Source of the DNA: Thuidium tamariscinum
Lineage: Eukaryota > Streptophyta > Bryopsida > Hypnales > Thuidiaceae
Length of the DNA stretch: 64,000 nucleotides
NCBI GenBank assembly: GCA_947034885.2
Contig: OX344752.2
Coordinates: 23,583,386-23,647,385, forward strand
Direction of reading: 5' to 3'
A program made the position numbers and the translations under genes. Positions 20,948 to 33,680 of the stretch are shown in pieces. The notes below the pieces were generated by a model, which was not told the DNA's origin, ran no database searches, and saw only the letters and a list, made by a program, of their open reading frames with translations. How positions within the stretch are numbered: the first letter of the stretch is position 1; each line of letters begins with the position of its first letter.

Positions 20948-21230
20948 CGATCGTCGTCGACGGTGCGGTCGAATTTGGCTGAGTTTTGCACTGGGAAAGG
21001 ATTAACAAGGAAGTCTGGTTGCAAGCTGAATGCGAGCTAGAGAATTGGATGCAGATTGCAAGATTGGCGAGAAGGCTGCGATCAACAAACTTATGAAGAC
21101 CGTGGTGGAAATCAACGTATAGTAGGCGACCGGCTTTCTTCGGGTGACTCATTCATCTGGCCGAGCTCTTCTAGATGATGCATGTCTCGCGGGGAGAATG
21201 CAAGTTGAGAGCGATGGGTTGGACACTTCT
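20948..21230 (-). promoter_or_regulatory. Upstream region of the minus-strand gene starting at 20947
   Basis: The higher-GC island continues past the start codon to about 21200 and then drops to AT-rich DNA. Probably promoter and 5' untranslated sequence; no individual site can be assigned. Confidence 0.35.
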
Positions 21231-22264
21231 CTTATTAACTTACTTATGAGATGTTCATCATTTTCTATGATTACGGTGTAAATACTTTGAAGTTTAATTG
21301 AAAGATTTTCAACAAACTTTCTAATCTTAGTATTGTCCCATGATTGATTTTTCTTATTGGATATTCTAAGTCAAGACAAATACATGTAAATGATGGAGGA
21401 TGTCTTAGAAATCTTTCCAATGTTGTCAATCATATCCATTAGGGTTACTTATTGATTTTGGTTCTATTGATAGGCATGAGCAAGAAACATGTGCTTAGTG
21501 ATTGTATTGCATTTGGAGATAGTACTATGAGTACTATGTGAGCTTTGGAGAATTTGAAAAAAAATTAATACATAAAATATGTAGTAGATCACTACAAATA
21601 ACATATTTCCAAAAATGAAATCTAAATTGAATTGACTTCAAAAATTATATAAAGGAATGAAGACTAAAATTTTAAGCTTTATTTGGTAAAATTTCTAGAA
21701 AACAATTAAAATTTTCAAAAATATAAATAATAAAAATAATCTTTTTTTAACAGCTTTATGGTGATGAGATTCTATCCAAAAATATATAGAAGGATAATTT
21801 TGAATGTTTAAAAATGTATGCACAACATAGCTTTATTGCATCTATGTAGAAAATAAGGAATTTTATTTAAAAAAATTTAGAATCCTTCCTACAAATTCTT
21901 GCAACTTCAGTATAGAAAAGATGATGTCTAAATTTTGAAGTGAAAATCATTAATTTGGACTCAATACAATACTACGAACATATCAAATCTAAAGTGTTAT
22001 AAATTAGAGATTTGAGTAGAAGATTATATGCTTTTTTTAGAAATTATACAAAAATATGTATTGACTTACACAATGTATCATTCACCTCAACTGCAAAATC
22101 CAAATATAATGAAAGAAATTCATAGACTTTATACCAAATTTTGTATTGTATGGACAACGTATGTTGCGAAATAATACAAGTGTTTTATGCTTTCTCTATG
22201 CATTTTGTACAAAATGAATCGATCTATGTCAATTTTAGTTGCTTAGTGTTGTTGAATGTACAGT
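21230..22264. other. AT-rich intergenic stretch, nothing recognised
   Basis: No open frame of note, and no similarity to the repeat families seen elsewhere in the window. Confidence 0.4.
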
Positions 22265-22266
22265 GA

Positions 22267-23646
22267 TGTACCAATCAAAATGTCGTTTTTGAATTTGCAG
22301 TGAGAAAAATTTCTATACTGCCAACTTTGAAAGCCTCCCGAGAGCTCAAAAATTGGTATTTTACTACAAAACTTTTACTACAGCATCAACTTTAAGCTAA
22401 TTATATGTACAACAAATTTCAAGGCCAAAAGATTCACCAAAAAAAAGTTATTCAAAATCTACCAACATGGGTAGTGGTGAGAAACATTTCACTACTTTCA
22501 ACTTTGACACCTTCCTAAGGATTGAGTTTTTTTTCTTTTTCCATAAAATTTTTGTCACAAAACAATCTCTATGTTTTTAATGTATATAAAAAATTTCCAG
22601 GTAAAATTTTCTTTTTAAGAAGATATTTGAAATCTCCCAACAGGTGTAGTTTTGAGAAATTTTTCACAATTGCCAACTTTGACACCCTCCCAAGGGCTGA
22701 AAAATTGGTTTTTTATCATAAATTTTTTTGTGTGAAGTCATCTCTATGTTGATAATATGTGCTCCAAATTTCAAATTCAAATGAATTACCAAAAAAAAGA
22801 TATACAAAATCTCCCAACATGTGTAGTTGTGAGGAGGAGTTTTTAAGCCCTTAGTATAGTGTTATTTTGTGGAGCAAAGTTTGACACGAATGTAAAAACT
22901 CAACCTCACAACTACACATGTTGAGAGATTTTGAATATCATTTTTTGAGTAAGTGTTTTGAACTTGAAATTTGGAACATATATTATCAACATAAAGTTGA
23001 TTTTATTCAAAAAAATTCATGTTAAATAGACAAATTTTCAACCCTTGGGAGGGTGTCAAAGTCGGCAATAGTGAAAATTTTCTCACAACTACACATGTTG
23101 GGAGATTTTGTATATCTTCTTTTTAGTAATTCATTTGAATTTGAAATTTGGAGCACATATTATCAACATAGAGATGACTTTACAAAAAAAATTCATGATA
23201 AGAAACCAATTTTTTAGCCCTTGGGAGGGTGTCAAAGTTGGCAATTGTGAAAATTTTCTCAAAACTACACCTGTTGGGAGATTTCAAATATCTTCTTAAA
23301 AAGAAAATTTTACCTGGAAATTCTTTATACATATTAATAACATAGATATTGTTTTGTGACAAAATTTCATGGAAAAAGAAAAAAAACTCAATCCTTAAGA
23401 AGGTGTCAAAGTTGAAAGTAGTGAAATGTTTCTCACCATTACCCATGTTGGTAGATTTTGAATAACTTTTTTTTGGTGAATCACTTGGACTTGAAATTTG
23501 TTGTACATATAATTAACTTAAAGGTGGTGTTGTGGTAAAAGTTTTGTGGCAAAATACCAATTTTTGAGCTCTCGGGAAGCTTTCAAAGTTGGCAGTATTG
23601 AAATTTTTCTCATTGCGAATTCGAAAACAACATTTTGATTGGTACC
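22267..23646. repeat. Large palindrome (about 1.38 kb) made of ~175-185 bp monomers
   Basis: Outer ends ccaatcaaaa (22271-22280) and ttttgattgg (23633-23642) are inverse; the symmetry centre is near 22956. The right side holds four head-to-tail monomers starting near 22906, 23088, 23261 and 23431. Each carries an 'actacacatgttgggagatttt' type block, a 'gaatttgaaatttgg' block and a 'gggtgtcaaagttggcaat' block. The left side holds about three monomers in the reverse orientation. Monomer copies differ by many substitutions, but the arms match monomer by monomer, so inversion-duplication came after monomer divergence. Confidence 0.85.
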
Positions 23647-23662
23647 CCACTATACATATTAA

Positions 23663-24580
23663 CCCCTAAAGGACCAAGGCCTTTTTTCTGTCAAAAACCT
23701 CTCAGAACTGCTATTTTTGTTGCATTCATCCATGAAAACAATTTTTTTTAAAGAATCTAATTGTAGGATCTTCTACTTAACTTGATTGAAATCATGTGGT
23801 AAAAGTTTCATGAAGTTTGATAGTATAGATTGGAAGATATAAGTATTCAAAGTTGGAAATACAAGTTTTTTTGAACGGTGGTCTGCAATTTCAGATGACT
23901 TTGACTGGCATTTGTAAAAAAATTTACAATACAAACCTTGAATTTATAATTTTTTTGTGCTAAAAAATTGACTTGAGAGTCTAGGAAAAAAATTTCATAC
24001 AAAAAACACTTGATTTTCATTCTTTAAAACATTGTTACATAGATGTAGGTCCAAGATTGAAAAAAAAACTAAATGGTTGATAACTCTAAGATGGGATTGA
24101 AATACAATAATCCCAATAGTGAGATTGTTTTAGAAAGTAAACATAACCTTGTCCAACATTATTTTTTTGAAAAATTGTGAAAATTGCATTTAGAAATGAA
24201 TCCTATAAGTTATTTTTTCAAGAAATTGTTTAGATTGCCCCCAAAACAAGATTGTCCATTACTTTCTCATTATAGGTCCAAATAGAATGAATCAAAGCTT
24301 CACATGTAGGCAAAAATATATTATTTTAGGAAAAAAATATTTTAAAACTAAATTTTGACTTTTTGCAAAAAAGAATTCTACCCACTGAGTGAAAATTTGG
24401 GTTTTGGGTGGTATAACCTTTGCTTCCACCCACCAACTGAAATAAAAATTATGTTCCTACAAAGCTAATCAATTTTTCTATCTTATGAAAAAGTTTCAAA
24501 AGGTTTCACCAAAAATTGAAGTCATAGGAACCTGCCTGAAATCCATTTTGTGCCCCAAGGGGACAATGGTCCTTTAGGGG
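23663..24580 (+). mobile_element. TTAA-flanked element, subfamily B, copy 1 (918 bp)
   Basis: Flanked by TTAA at 23659-23662 and 24581-24584. Termini cccctaaaggaccaaggcc and the inverse gacaatggtcctttagggg share the first ten bases as a perfect inverted repeat. It aligns throughout with 31947-32870 (inverted) and 62219-63139. No coding frame of significance. Confidence 0.9.
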
Positions 24581-24584
24581 TTAA

Positions 24585-27500
24585 ATGGATATAGGTTGGT
24601 TGTTCTAGTTGTGGCAATAGGACATGTATGGCAATGGAAATCATTATGGGATAATTATTTAGTTCATGATTGATTGAATCGAGTATATGTACTATTGTAC
24701 TATTAAGTTTGGAAACTGTCAAAGATAAAAATAGAACCACCTATTTCCAATCAAGGACCTATACCCAACTTATAGAATGTGGCTATTTCCAACCAAGGCT
24801 AGAAGAGATTTACAATCAAAGCTTGGAATGTACTTTTCCCCCATTTTCAAGGTTGGGACTAATAAGGTCATGACACATGTTCCAAAGTGTCATAAAGTGT
24901 GTAGGAAGTACCAATTGGGAAAATAGTCTTGGCTATGATCCAAATTAGAAGACTCTAGACAGTGGCTATGGGTTCAAAGCACTTTTTCGGCTTCTGAAAA
25001 TCATAGAAATTTCAATTTTGGGAATAAAATTGTGAAAAATTTGCAATCCCAATCTTTCTTATCTTGCTACATGGCAAAATTTGCTTAGCCTCATATTCCT
25101 CATAATCTATTCCAGAATTGCTTAAGTAATTGGATATAGGTGGTTCTACCTTAGAATTTTTTGTAAACACTTGTATTCACATCTAAATAATGAAAAATAA
25201 GAAAAAATTAAAATAGTTTATCATAAATGAGTCATTGTAAGGAACACTTGTACTATTTTGCATCACACTTTGCATACTAATGTGTTTTTCAACCATAAAT
25301 TTTGCATTTTGGCTCCAAATGACTTGAAATTTACAAAGAAGGTATTTATAACCATTACACACCATATATCATTTTTTGAAATTCCTCCAAAAAAATTATT
25401 AAAAAATGGCCCCTACTTTTATGTCACATTTGCCAATTTGGGGCGGTTAGTACTATTGTGTATCCAAATAAATAATTTAAAGGTGAAATTTAGGAGGAAT
25501 GGTCTTTTAGTAGATTTGTAGATATTCTATGAAGTATTTTTAAAAACATTTATTTTACATGCTATAGAAGTCTACAAAGTGAGCCTCTTTCTACTTGCAT
25601 TTCAAAACATGTAAAAATTTGTTTTGGTGAAAATTCATCTCTATAAAGTTTCTACAAATTTCTTTTTCTAATTTTTATTTTTTACTATTATTTATTAAAT
25701 AAAACATCAAAATATCTATTTTCTTTTTATTTTAGTACTTTCTAGTTCTCCTACTTAGAATTTTTTTAAATGAATTTCCTTTAGTGTTTACCTTCACCAT
25801 AAAGGTATATACATTGGACTCTTTCTTAAATTTAAAAAAAAAATCATTTTTAAAATTTCAAAGTACTCCAAAAAAATTCATGAATACTAGTATCAAAACA
25901 AAACACAACAAATAGTACAAATGTTTTGTGCATTCACCCAAATAAATTTGAAAATTATTTGAAAATTATTACATGAGCCTTATATTAGTTAGATTGTTGT
26001 AGACTTGTAATAGTACATCTACAAATAATTACCTTCAATTTCAAACATCAGATTGAAATATCCTCTCGGCTATTTTTTATTACATACAAGTTAGATGAAA
26101 TGTCCTATACCATTGATAATAAGCCTTTGGGGCATTTTTACAATAATTGCTTTGAACTACATTTTTAATGCATATTGTGTATATAGAGAATGATTATTAG
26201 AATGGTTATTTTTAAATAAGTTTTATAATAGTCCATAAGTCATATCATCTCGTAGAAGACAAATAAAAGTATAGATTTTATTGCAATTGATTGTTTCTTT
26301 GGAGGAATAGTTATACCAATAAATTCCAATAAATTCTTTTTCTAGATTGTTCCATAGCAAAATAGATTTGTGATAACTTGAACAAAAATGAAATAAAATC
26401 TCGTATATTATATTTTTGTCCTTATAGAAAGCTTTGAATCATTGCACTTGGACTCATAATTTTGAAAATTATGAAGAATCTTGTTCTACAAAAATTTATA
26501 TTAGGCCATCTCTATTCGTCTATAAAGAACAATATTTTGTAAATAAATACAAATACTGTAGATTTAATTTTTTAACATCTATATAACCCCAAATTGACCA
26601 AGCATTCAACTTTGGAACAACAAATGAATCAAAATATGTCCCAAGTACACATAATCTTCAATTTTTCATCCATTTAAATATTCCTAAATTATTTGATAGT
26701 TCTCTTACATTTGTATACAATTACAGACTTTTACAAATTCTTATTGCAAATCTTCAAGAGTTCAAGGGGTATAAGTATGTTTGGCCTCAAAAACTAACTT
26801 CTTCAATTCAAGAAATGAACCTTCAAAAATGACTTCATTAAATAAATTTAATAAAATCTTCAAAAATCCCATTATTTAAAACTTCACATTATGAATTAAA
26901 AAAATCTTGTAAAAATTACAAACATTCACTTTGTAGTCAATTTTGAATTCTGATTTTATATTTTATTGAAAAATATTTTCCTAAGGTGTAGCAAATGATC
27001 TACCTATAATGGAATATGATCTATTGATCATATTTTATATTTTTCAAATAAAATTAATCATTGAATTATTCTACTAAGTTGGATTTTAAGATACATCCTT
27101 ATATATTATAGAAATTTGGAATACCACTTGATCCCTAAAGATTAATTTTATTTTGATGCACAATTCCAAGAGATCAATTATTTAGAGTTGCAAACATCTT
27201 GATCATATTTGGTAGAACATTGTAAAATATTAACCTCAAGAAGTAAGAAAAAAAAAGTTTAGGTGAAAGTTTTTTAGTTCAAATTTCCATATTTCTTGAT
27301 ATTGAAATCAAATATATAAAGGTAATTGGATAATATCTCATATTAAAGTACGTTCTAAAGTCAAAATGGTTGAAACCCCAAAATAATATTGGTTGTTGGA
27401 TGTTGTTCAATTGTTTTGATAAATGATGTCGAAAAGTATAAGATAAGTATTAGTCATATAGAATATATTTGGAGAGCTTAATTTTTATTTTCACCACTTA

Positions 27501-27622
27501 ATTTTTATTTTCAATATACAATTCATTTTCCAAATAAATTACCTTCAAATTAAGTAGAATTTTTTTTAAAAAGCTTGATCCTAGTTCTTTATATTTAGTT
27601 GAAATTTCAAATTTCAAATTAT
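24585..27622. other. Long AT-rich stretch, no gene or repeat family recognised
   Basis: Three kilobases of AT-rich DNA without long open frames, inverted ends or copies elsewhere in the window. Segment 24740-24900 is slightly less AT-rich but codes for nothing I recognise. Confidence 0.45.
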
Positions 27623-27625
27623 TTT

Positions 27626-27830
27626 CACTAGAAGAAAATTGGCCAAAACTATATTTTTTTCAATATAATCGTGTCAAGTGGGTTATATTGAAAACTGCGT
27701 TGTAAATGCAAAAAATTCAAATTCCGTGTTTTTCTGCATTTTCACTGCATTTACAACACAGTTTTCAACATAACCCACTTGACACAATTATGTTGAAAAA
27801 AATGCAGTTTTGGCCAATTTTCTTCTAGTG
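27626..27830. mobile_element. CACTA-type foldback (205 bp) with 3-bp duplication
   Basis: Starts cactagaagaaaattggcc and ends with the inverse ggccaattttcttctagtg. Flanked by ttt on both sides. The arms pair over most of their length (for example tcaagtgggttatattgaaa with its inverse), giving one long hairpin centred near 27727. Confidence 0.85.
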
Positions 27831-27834
27831 TTTA

Positions 27835-28521
27835 TTTTGATATTCCATTTGTTTTCAAGGCATCAATTTTAGTGTTTTTTTCAATATTTGAATATAAACC
27901 TCTACATTTCTTCTATGGATAAGTAATAAAACAAACTAAGGTTCTTTGCAAATTGTTTGAATTAAATATAGTGCAAATATATGCTAGCCCTTAGAAGATT
28001 AAAATTTAGCCATTTTGGTTTGTTTTTTTATTTTTGGATGTACGTCATCCCAAAGTTAAAAAAAAATTATTTTCAATTTTTTATTTAATAAATGTTGCGA
28101 TACTAGTATCTTTCTATGAGCTACTAAATTCACTCAATTTGAAAAAGTTGCTCTACAACTATGAAATGAATTTTCAATCTAAATGTAAAAAATTTACAAT
28201 GAATAACTTGGATTCAATTTTAAATACAAATGTTGCATCCTATAGTTAAATCTTTAAATCTTATTGTTTCAAAACTTAGATATGAAAATACTCATTGATT
28301 GTAAGACATATAAATTATATTATGTTAAAAGAAATTAGAAAACTTTGCAAATGCATAGTTCATCTTTCAAATTTTAGTTTCTAGTAAAATTTATGTGAGC
28401 ATAACTTGTATTGTACAAGTAAATTTCACTTTGAATCCATAGAAAATCTTTAAAAATATATAAGACTTTAATATACAAGGTTTTATAGTTGTCTAATTTG
28501 TTCACATGAAGAGTAAAAAGA
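27835..28521. other. AT-rich intergenic stretch, nothing recognised
   Basis: No gene and no known repeat. The open frames present (e.g. 28034-28249) are low-complexity and AT-driven. Confidence 0.4.
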
Positions 28522-28525
28522 TTAA

Positions 28526-29011
28526 CCCCTAAAGTCCTAAGCTGTGCTTTTGGGCAATATAAATTTTCTGGGCAACTTACTACGAATGGAGTTTTTATTT
28601 TTTTTCTTTGAAATTTTAGTTTGTGGATAGGTATGGTTTTCAAAAATTCCATACCTACCCGCAAACTAAAATTCCTCATAACGTTTGACTCCTTACTCCA
28701 AATAAAATGAAACAAAGCTTCCCATTTTTGTAAAAACCTAAAGAATCAATTTGAAATTTCACTTTTGAAAAAAAAGTTTTTTTAAAGAAATTTTTTTAGC
28801 TGCCTGGGTTGCCATCCGAGTAAAGAAAACAACATATCATACCATAATTTTTTAACCAGAAAGTCAAAAGTTATGAAAATTGTTGGGCCTTAAAACTACC
28901 CCTTGGCTACATCTTGTGTAAGAATTTCAAAGAAAAACAAACAAACTCCATTTGTAGTGAGCTATCCAAAAAATTTATGTTGTCAAAAAACGCAGCTCAT
29001 GGCTTTAGGGG
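28526..29011 (+). mobile_element. TTAA-flanked element, subfamily C (486 bp foldback derivative of D)
   Basis: Flanked by TTAA at 28522-28525 and 29012-29015. The right two-thirds align with the right half of D copies ('cctaaagaatcaatttgaaa', 'ctgcctgggttgcc', 'tagtgagctatcc'). The left end (about 100 bp) is an inverse copy of its own right end, so this element arose by loss of the D left half and duplication of the right end in inverted orientation. Confidence 0.85.
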
Positions 29012-29015
29012 TTAA

Positions 29016-29605
29016 ACTGGACATAAGTTTACATTTACTAAATCAAGTTTTATGAAATGTGACTTACACTTAATGCAATCCTCATGTGCATCTATTTGGA
29101 AACTCTAGGCACAGAATTAGAAAAATTAACATTAATTGTTTAGGATCTAAAATACAACCCTCAATCCTTAAGTGTCTAGATTTCATTTCATTTAGAACTC
29201 ATTAATAGCATAGACTAGAGCTCCAAAAAATTTCATAACTTTGTCCAATCACATGTGTACATTTCAAAACATATTGTCAGATTACACCAACGTGTGATAT
29301 TAGAGTGTGATAATAAAGAGTTCAACAACAGAACAATACTTCAACGGTCGTAAGTCCTAGAGCCGTGAAGTCTCGGTCGTAGGTGAAACTCCGTCTTTTT
29401 CAATTACCAAGGCTGCCTCGCTGCCCTCACACCTTCGGTTTTGTTGCTTCATTTCGCGTTGTTTCCATCCTCATGTCGACGTGATCAATCACTCATCTCT
29501 TTTCCTGCACTCAGGTGATGCATTGGACGCCGATTTTCCGTTGAGGGCAATCGCATTTTGGGTCCAAAGGGGAAACCCGAACGGTAGGGTTCGACCAGAG
29601 CTAAA
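29016..29605 (+). promoter_or_regulatory. Upstream region of the small membrane-protein gene
   Basis: AT-rich to about 29340; then a higher-GC segment (29345-29605) leads into the start codon at 29606 and probably contains the promoter and 5' untranslated sequence. No specific element can be named. Confidence 0.35.
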
Positions 29606-31153
29606 ATGTTTCGAGTGCGTGCCACTTCGTTCTTCACGGGATTCGCAGTGGCTTCGGGCATCGCCATGTTTCAGCTGCAGAGGGATGTGTGGGGCAGCCA
29701 CCACACTCTCGCCGATGAGGTGCGTGTTTGTGGAATGGACTTGAGTAGGGTTTACGAGTGTGACTGGAGATGTTTTGTGGAGCTGTTTTGAGGATTTGGG
29801 ATTAATGAGGATTAGAATGTTAAGCTCCAGGCCTAATTGTGATCCAGTTCTGAAGTGTTTGTTACAGGTGAGTCATTCTTAATTTAGGGTTTTACTGCTA
29901 GTTTTCAAGTATTGGAGGCCTTGTTGGTTGCTTTCATGACGATTAGTATTCGACAGTGGGTTAGGATTATCTGTGAGGGGACACATGTAGAATCGAAAAC
30001 CTCCGTTGCAAGATGTCGCTGGTAGAGAAATCTTGAACAGAAGACATCTAGGGTTGTTCCTGACTTTTGGGGATTGTTCTGCCAATTTGAACATAGATTG
30101 GTATTGGCTATTGTTTGTAGCATTGTATGCATTTTATCCAATATGTAGTTGTGTGATTTTTGTTGAAGATGTATGAGAGCGGACCTTGAGATCAAGCTTT
30201 TATCACTATGTAGGAATTTCTTTGGCAATTTCAAAGTAGGAGGTTGGTAATCACTATCAGTGACAGTATGCAACCCTATTTCCATTCAAAGATTTGTGGT
30301 CAAAGATATTTAGCCAAATTATGCCTACAACGAGCTTGCTAATTGAAAAATCAATCTTAAAAAAGTGCAAATGATGAGTTGCTAGAAGACGTGATCAGGT
30401 ACCTAGCGGTTTTGTATCCTCTATGTCTATCTTATCACCGGCCGGCACTCTCGGTCCTTCTTTAAATGGGTCGATGTGTGCAAAGCAACATAGTTTTGGG
30501 GTCAAGGTCAAAACCCTACACCTCTTCAAGCGCTAAACATAGTTTCTATTAGCATAGTGGGCAACATTTTGTATTCTCGGCACTAAGTCTAAGAGGATTC
30601 CAATCCAGCATTGAATTCGCTCTTTAAATGCAATATGATAAATTAAGAGGTTAAAAAAAACCAATTGATAACTTAAATCCAGCACGAGTTCTGTTGTTAA
30701 GGGTGTCTACATTCTCAAAGTCAGAATCAATGTGTACTCATCGTGCAAGGGGTCGCCTTTAGGTACCTGCCTCAACGAAGTACCTTATCATATTTCTGAA
30801 ACAAGTGTCCATGTTGGGGCTTAGCGAGCGCTTATTCGAAAGGCTTATTCGAAAGCATTTTTGAAGCGGTGATGACGAGCTGATTTGCATAGTTTATCAA
30901 GCATTACAGTACTGGAATTGCCATTCCTGGCAACTGGACGACATTGTTGTGGCTCACAAATGAGCCAAGTTCTGAACTTGTAGCCCGTATTCTCAAAATT
31001 CTGTATCCTTGATGTTTTGGTGTGCAGGTAGAAGGGTATTACTCGCGATTGGAGAAACGGGTACAGCAGCTTGAGCGTGCAAGTGGTGGTGTTGCTCCTT
31101 CTCAACCTCGTCCGGTTGGTCCCCCTGTACGAGTACCTCTTATGAAAATGTGA
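29606..31153 (+). CDS. Small single-pass membrane protein with coiled coil (2 exons, 79 aa)
   Basis: Exon 1, 29606-29719, encodes MFRVRATSFFTGFAVASGIA, MFQLQRDVWGSHHTLADE; exon 2, 31028-31153, begins VEGYYSRLEKRVQQLER and ends in a Pro-rich tail. Donor gag|gtgcgt and acceptor gtgcag|gta are canonical, and the junction is in phase 0. Residues about 7-24 are a hydrophobic segment after two arginines, followed by a heptad-like helix. An Arg-containing N-terminus plus one hydrophobic segment is common in small mitochondrial inner-membrane or plastid proteins, and plants have comparable uncharacterised proteins of this size; location and role are inferred only. The intron of 1308 bp is much longer than those of the other genes here and shows no recognised repeat. 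Confidence 0.75.
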
Positions 31154-31942
31154 TGGTCTGATTTCAAATTTGCGTGTTTTGAGAATGTCAACCGTTGCTT
31201 ATTACATAACTCTCTCCTGTTGCTTTCATCACCCCATGGCACATTGCGGTTAGAAACGAGGAGTGTCCAGAGTCATAAACCCATCCTCCACCTGAGCCCT
31301 TGAAGAGATTAATTTAGTCGAGAGGAGAGGATTGTGTCCAATAACCGACTCAAGCTTTTCAATATGCAACTCAGTCATGCACTAAAATGGTGTCTGGATG
31401 ATTGCAGGTGGGTACTGAAGAATGCGACTGATGCATTGAAAAAAAACTTTAATTGCGTGGCATTTTCTTGGGTTGTCCAAATCTGAGGTTTGAAGGTGCT
31501 AAGTTCCTCCTCATTTCAGTCCACATTGCGCATCCTCGTGTAGAGCCAAGTGTTTGATTGTGTCTCTTTTAGCTTCTTGTATTTGGAGATTACAGGGGAC
31601 GGAGACCTAAATCTTATTGATGCCGATGGGATAGTGCTGCATATTTGAAGTTGTGCGGACAATCTTTAGGGTGCCCTCTATTCTCTCGATGAGTTCGAAA
31701 CCATGTTCTGCTTGAGGAGATCTTGTTGAAGAAAATGTGCTGAGGGGAATTCTCTATATTGTTATTTTACTTTGCTGAGTGTAGATATATTTAAAGCTGG
31801 TCCGAAGGTATGCAGAGGAATCCAGGTCAGACGAGCATGATCACTCGCTTTCAGCTTTGACGTGAGAGGAGGGGAAAATATGGTGGGATATCAAATTCTA
31901 ACGATGCTTAGATTTCTCAAGTGCACAAAAATTTCTTGACCC
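31154..31942. other. Downstream flank of the small membrane-protein gene
   Basis: Intermediate composition, higher in GC than the repeats that follow. It probably includes the 3' untranslated region. No open frame with a recognisable product was found. Confidence 0.35.
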
Positions 31943-31946
31943 TTAA

Positions 31947-32870
31947 CCCCTAAAGGACCATTGTCCCCTCGGGGGACAATTTGGAGTTCGGGCAGGTACC
32001 GTAGGCTTCAATTTTTGGTGAAACCTTTTGAAACTTTCTCACAAGATAGAAAAACTGATTAGTTTGGTGGGAATGTAATTTTTATTTCAATTGGTGACCG
32101 GGAGCAAAAGTTATACCACAAAAAGCCCAAATTTTAGTTCGGCGGGCAGAATTTTTTTTTTCAAAAATTCAATTTTAAATTTTTAAATTTTTTTTTTCTG
32201 AAACAATATATTTTTGCCTACATGTGAAGCTTTGATTCATTCTATTTGGACTTATAATGAGAAAGTTATGGACAATCTTATTTCTCGGGCAATCTAAACA
32301 ATTTCTCAAAAAAATAACCTATAAGATTCATTTCTGAATGCAATTTTCACATTTTTTCAAAAAAAATTGTTGGACAAGGTTATGTTCACTTGCTAGAACA
32401 ATCTCACCATTGGGATTATTGTATTTTAATCCCACCTTAGAGTTATTAACCATTTAGTTTTTCTTTAAATCTTGGACCTACATCTACTTAACAATTTTTT
32501 AAAGAATGAAAATCAAGTGTTTTTTGTATAATTTTTTTTTCTTAGACTGTCAACTCAATTCTTAAACACAAAATTTTTTTAATTCAAAGTCTATAGTGCA
32601 AAAAAGTTCAACAAATGGCAATCAAAGTCATCTGAAATTGCAGTTCACAGTTCAAAAAAAAATTGTATTTTCAACTTTGAATGCTCATATCTTCTAATCT
32701 GTACGGTCAAACTTCATGAAATTTTTATCACATGATCTTAGTCAAGTTAAGTACGAGATCCTACGGTTAGATTCTTAAAAAATTATTTTTTTTGTTTTCT
32801 TGGGTGAATGCAGCAGAAATGGCAGTTTTGAGAGGTTTTTGGCAGAAAAAAGGCCTTGGTCCTTTAGGGG
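31947..32870 (-). mobile_element. TTAA-flanked element, subfamily B, copy 2 (924 bp, inverted)
   Basis: Flanked by TTAA at 31943-31946 and 32871-32874. Read on the plus strand, it begins cccctaaaggaccattgtcc and ends ccttggtcctttagggg. It is an inverted, closely similar copy of 23663-24580. Its interior 'gagttattaaccatt' (about 32441-32455) is the uninterrupted version of the site into which element E inserted in copy 4. Confidence 0.9.
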
Positions 32871-32874
32871 TTAA

Positions 32875-33676
32875 ACGACAGACCCAACCTGAGGGGGTGG
32901 GCGTTCAGAGAATCTTTACAGAAACTCCTCCAATACTCAACTACTTTGGATCTTCCTTGGTATCATTCTCTTTGTTTTCACAAGATGCATCTATGAGTCT
33001 AAGTCTTGGGTAGTTGGATTGTGAATCACAATTTGAAACATGGGTATTTTATAGCAAGTGATTTAGACATTCCTTACACATTTTGCACTCTAACAATGCA
33101 ATGGTATGTATAGAATTGCACAATAAAGTTCAAAAGAATTATGAATTTTTATACAATGTTTCCATGGGTGCTCTAAGAGTTCATGTTAATATTCAAGTCA
33201 TTTGGATTTTTTCACATCTTCAAATACATCTTCATATTCTAAAATGTACATTATGTATGATACATTTTAGAATGTTTACTACACCATTCGGTGCAAGTCA
33301 TAGGCAACAACTACTTTTTTAAATTTGTAATTTTCTTTACATGTCAAATTTTTAGATACAATTTGTTGACTACAACAATAATGTCATTTTCTATAAGATA
33401 GTATTAAACACATTTTAGAAGCTATAATATACAAATTTCAAATTCTACTTTTTTAATGTCCTTACATCACATAAATAAATAAGATATGAATAATAAGCTA
33501 AATAAAATGTCCTCAATAGAAATAGCATATTTTCATTTTTCAGGGGACCAATATGCATTTCTATTTTTATATAATGAATATGACCTATTAAGTACTAATT
33601 CAAAGTTTAGTATGCATTCAAAATTGATTATGAAACTTAGGTATGTTTCCTATGTTGCAAACTTCATATTGAAATC
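32875..33676. other. AT-rich intergenic stretch, nothing recognised
   Basis: No gene or repeat family seen. A short perfect inverted repeat ('attctaaaatgtacatt' with its inverse, 33236-33272) may be a chance hairpin. Confidence 0.4.
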
Positions 33677-33680
33677 TTAA

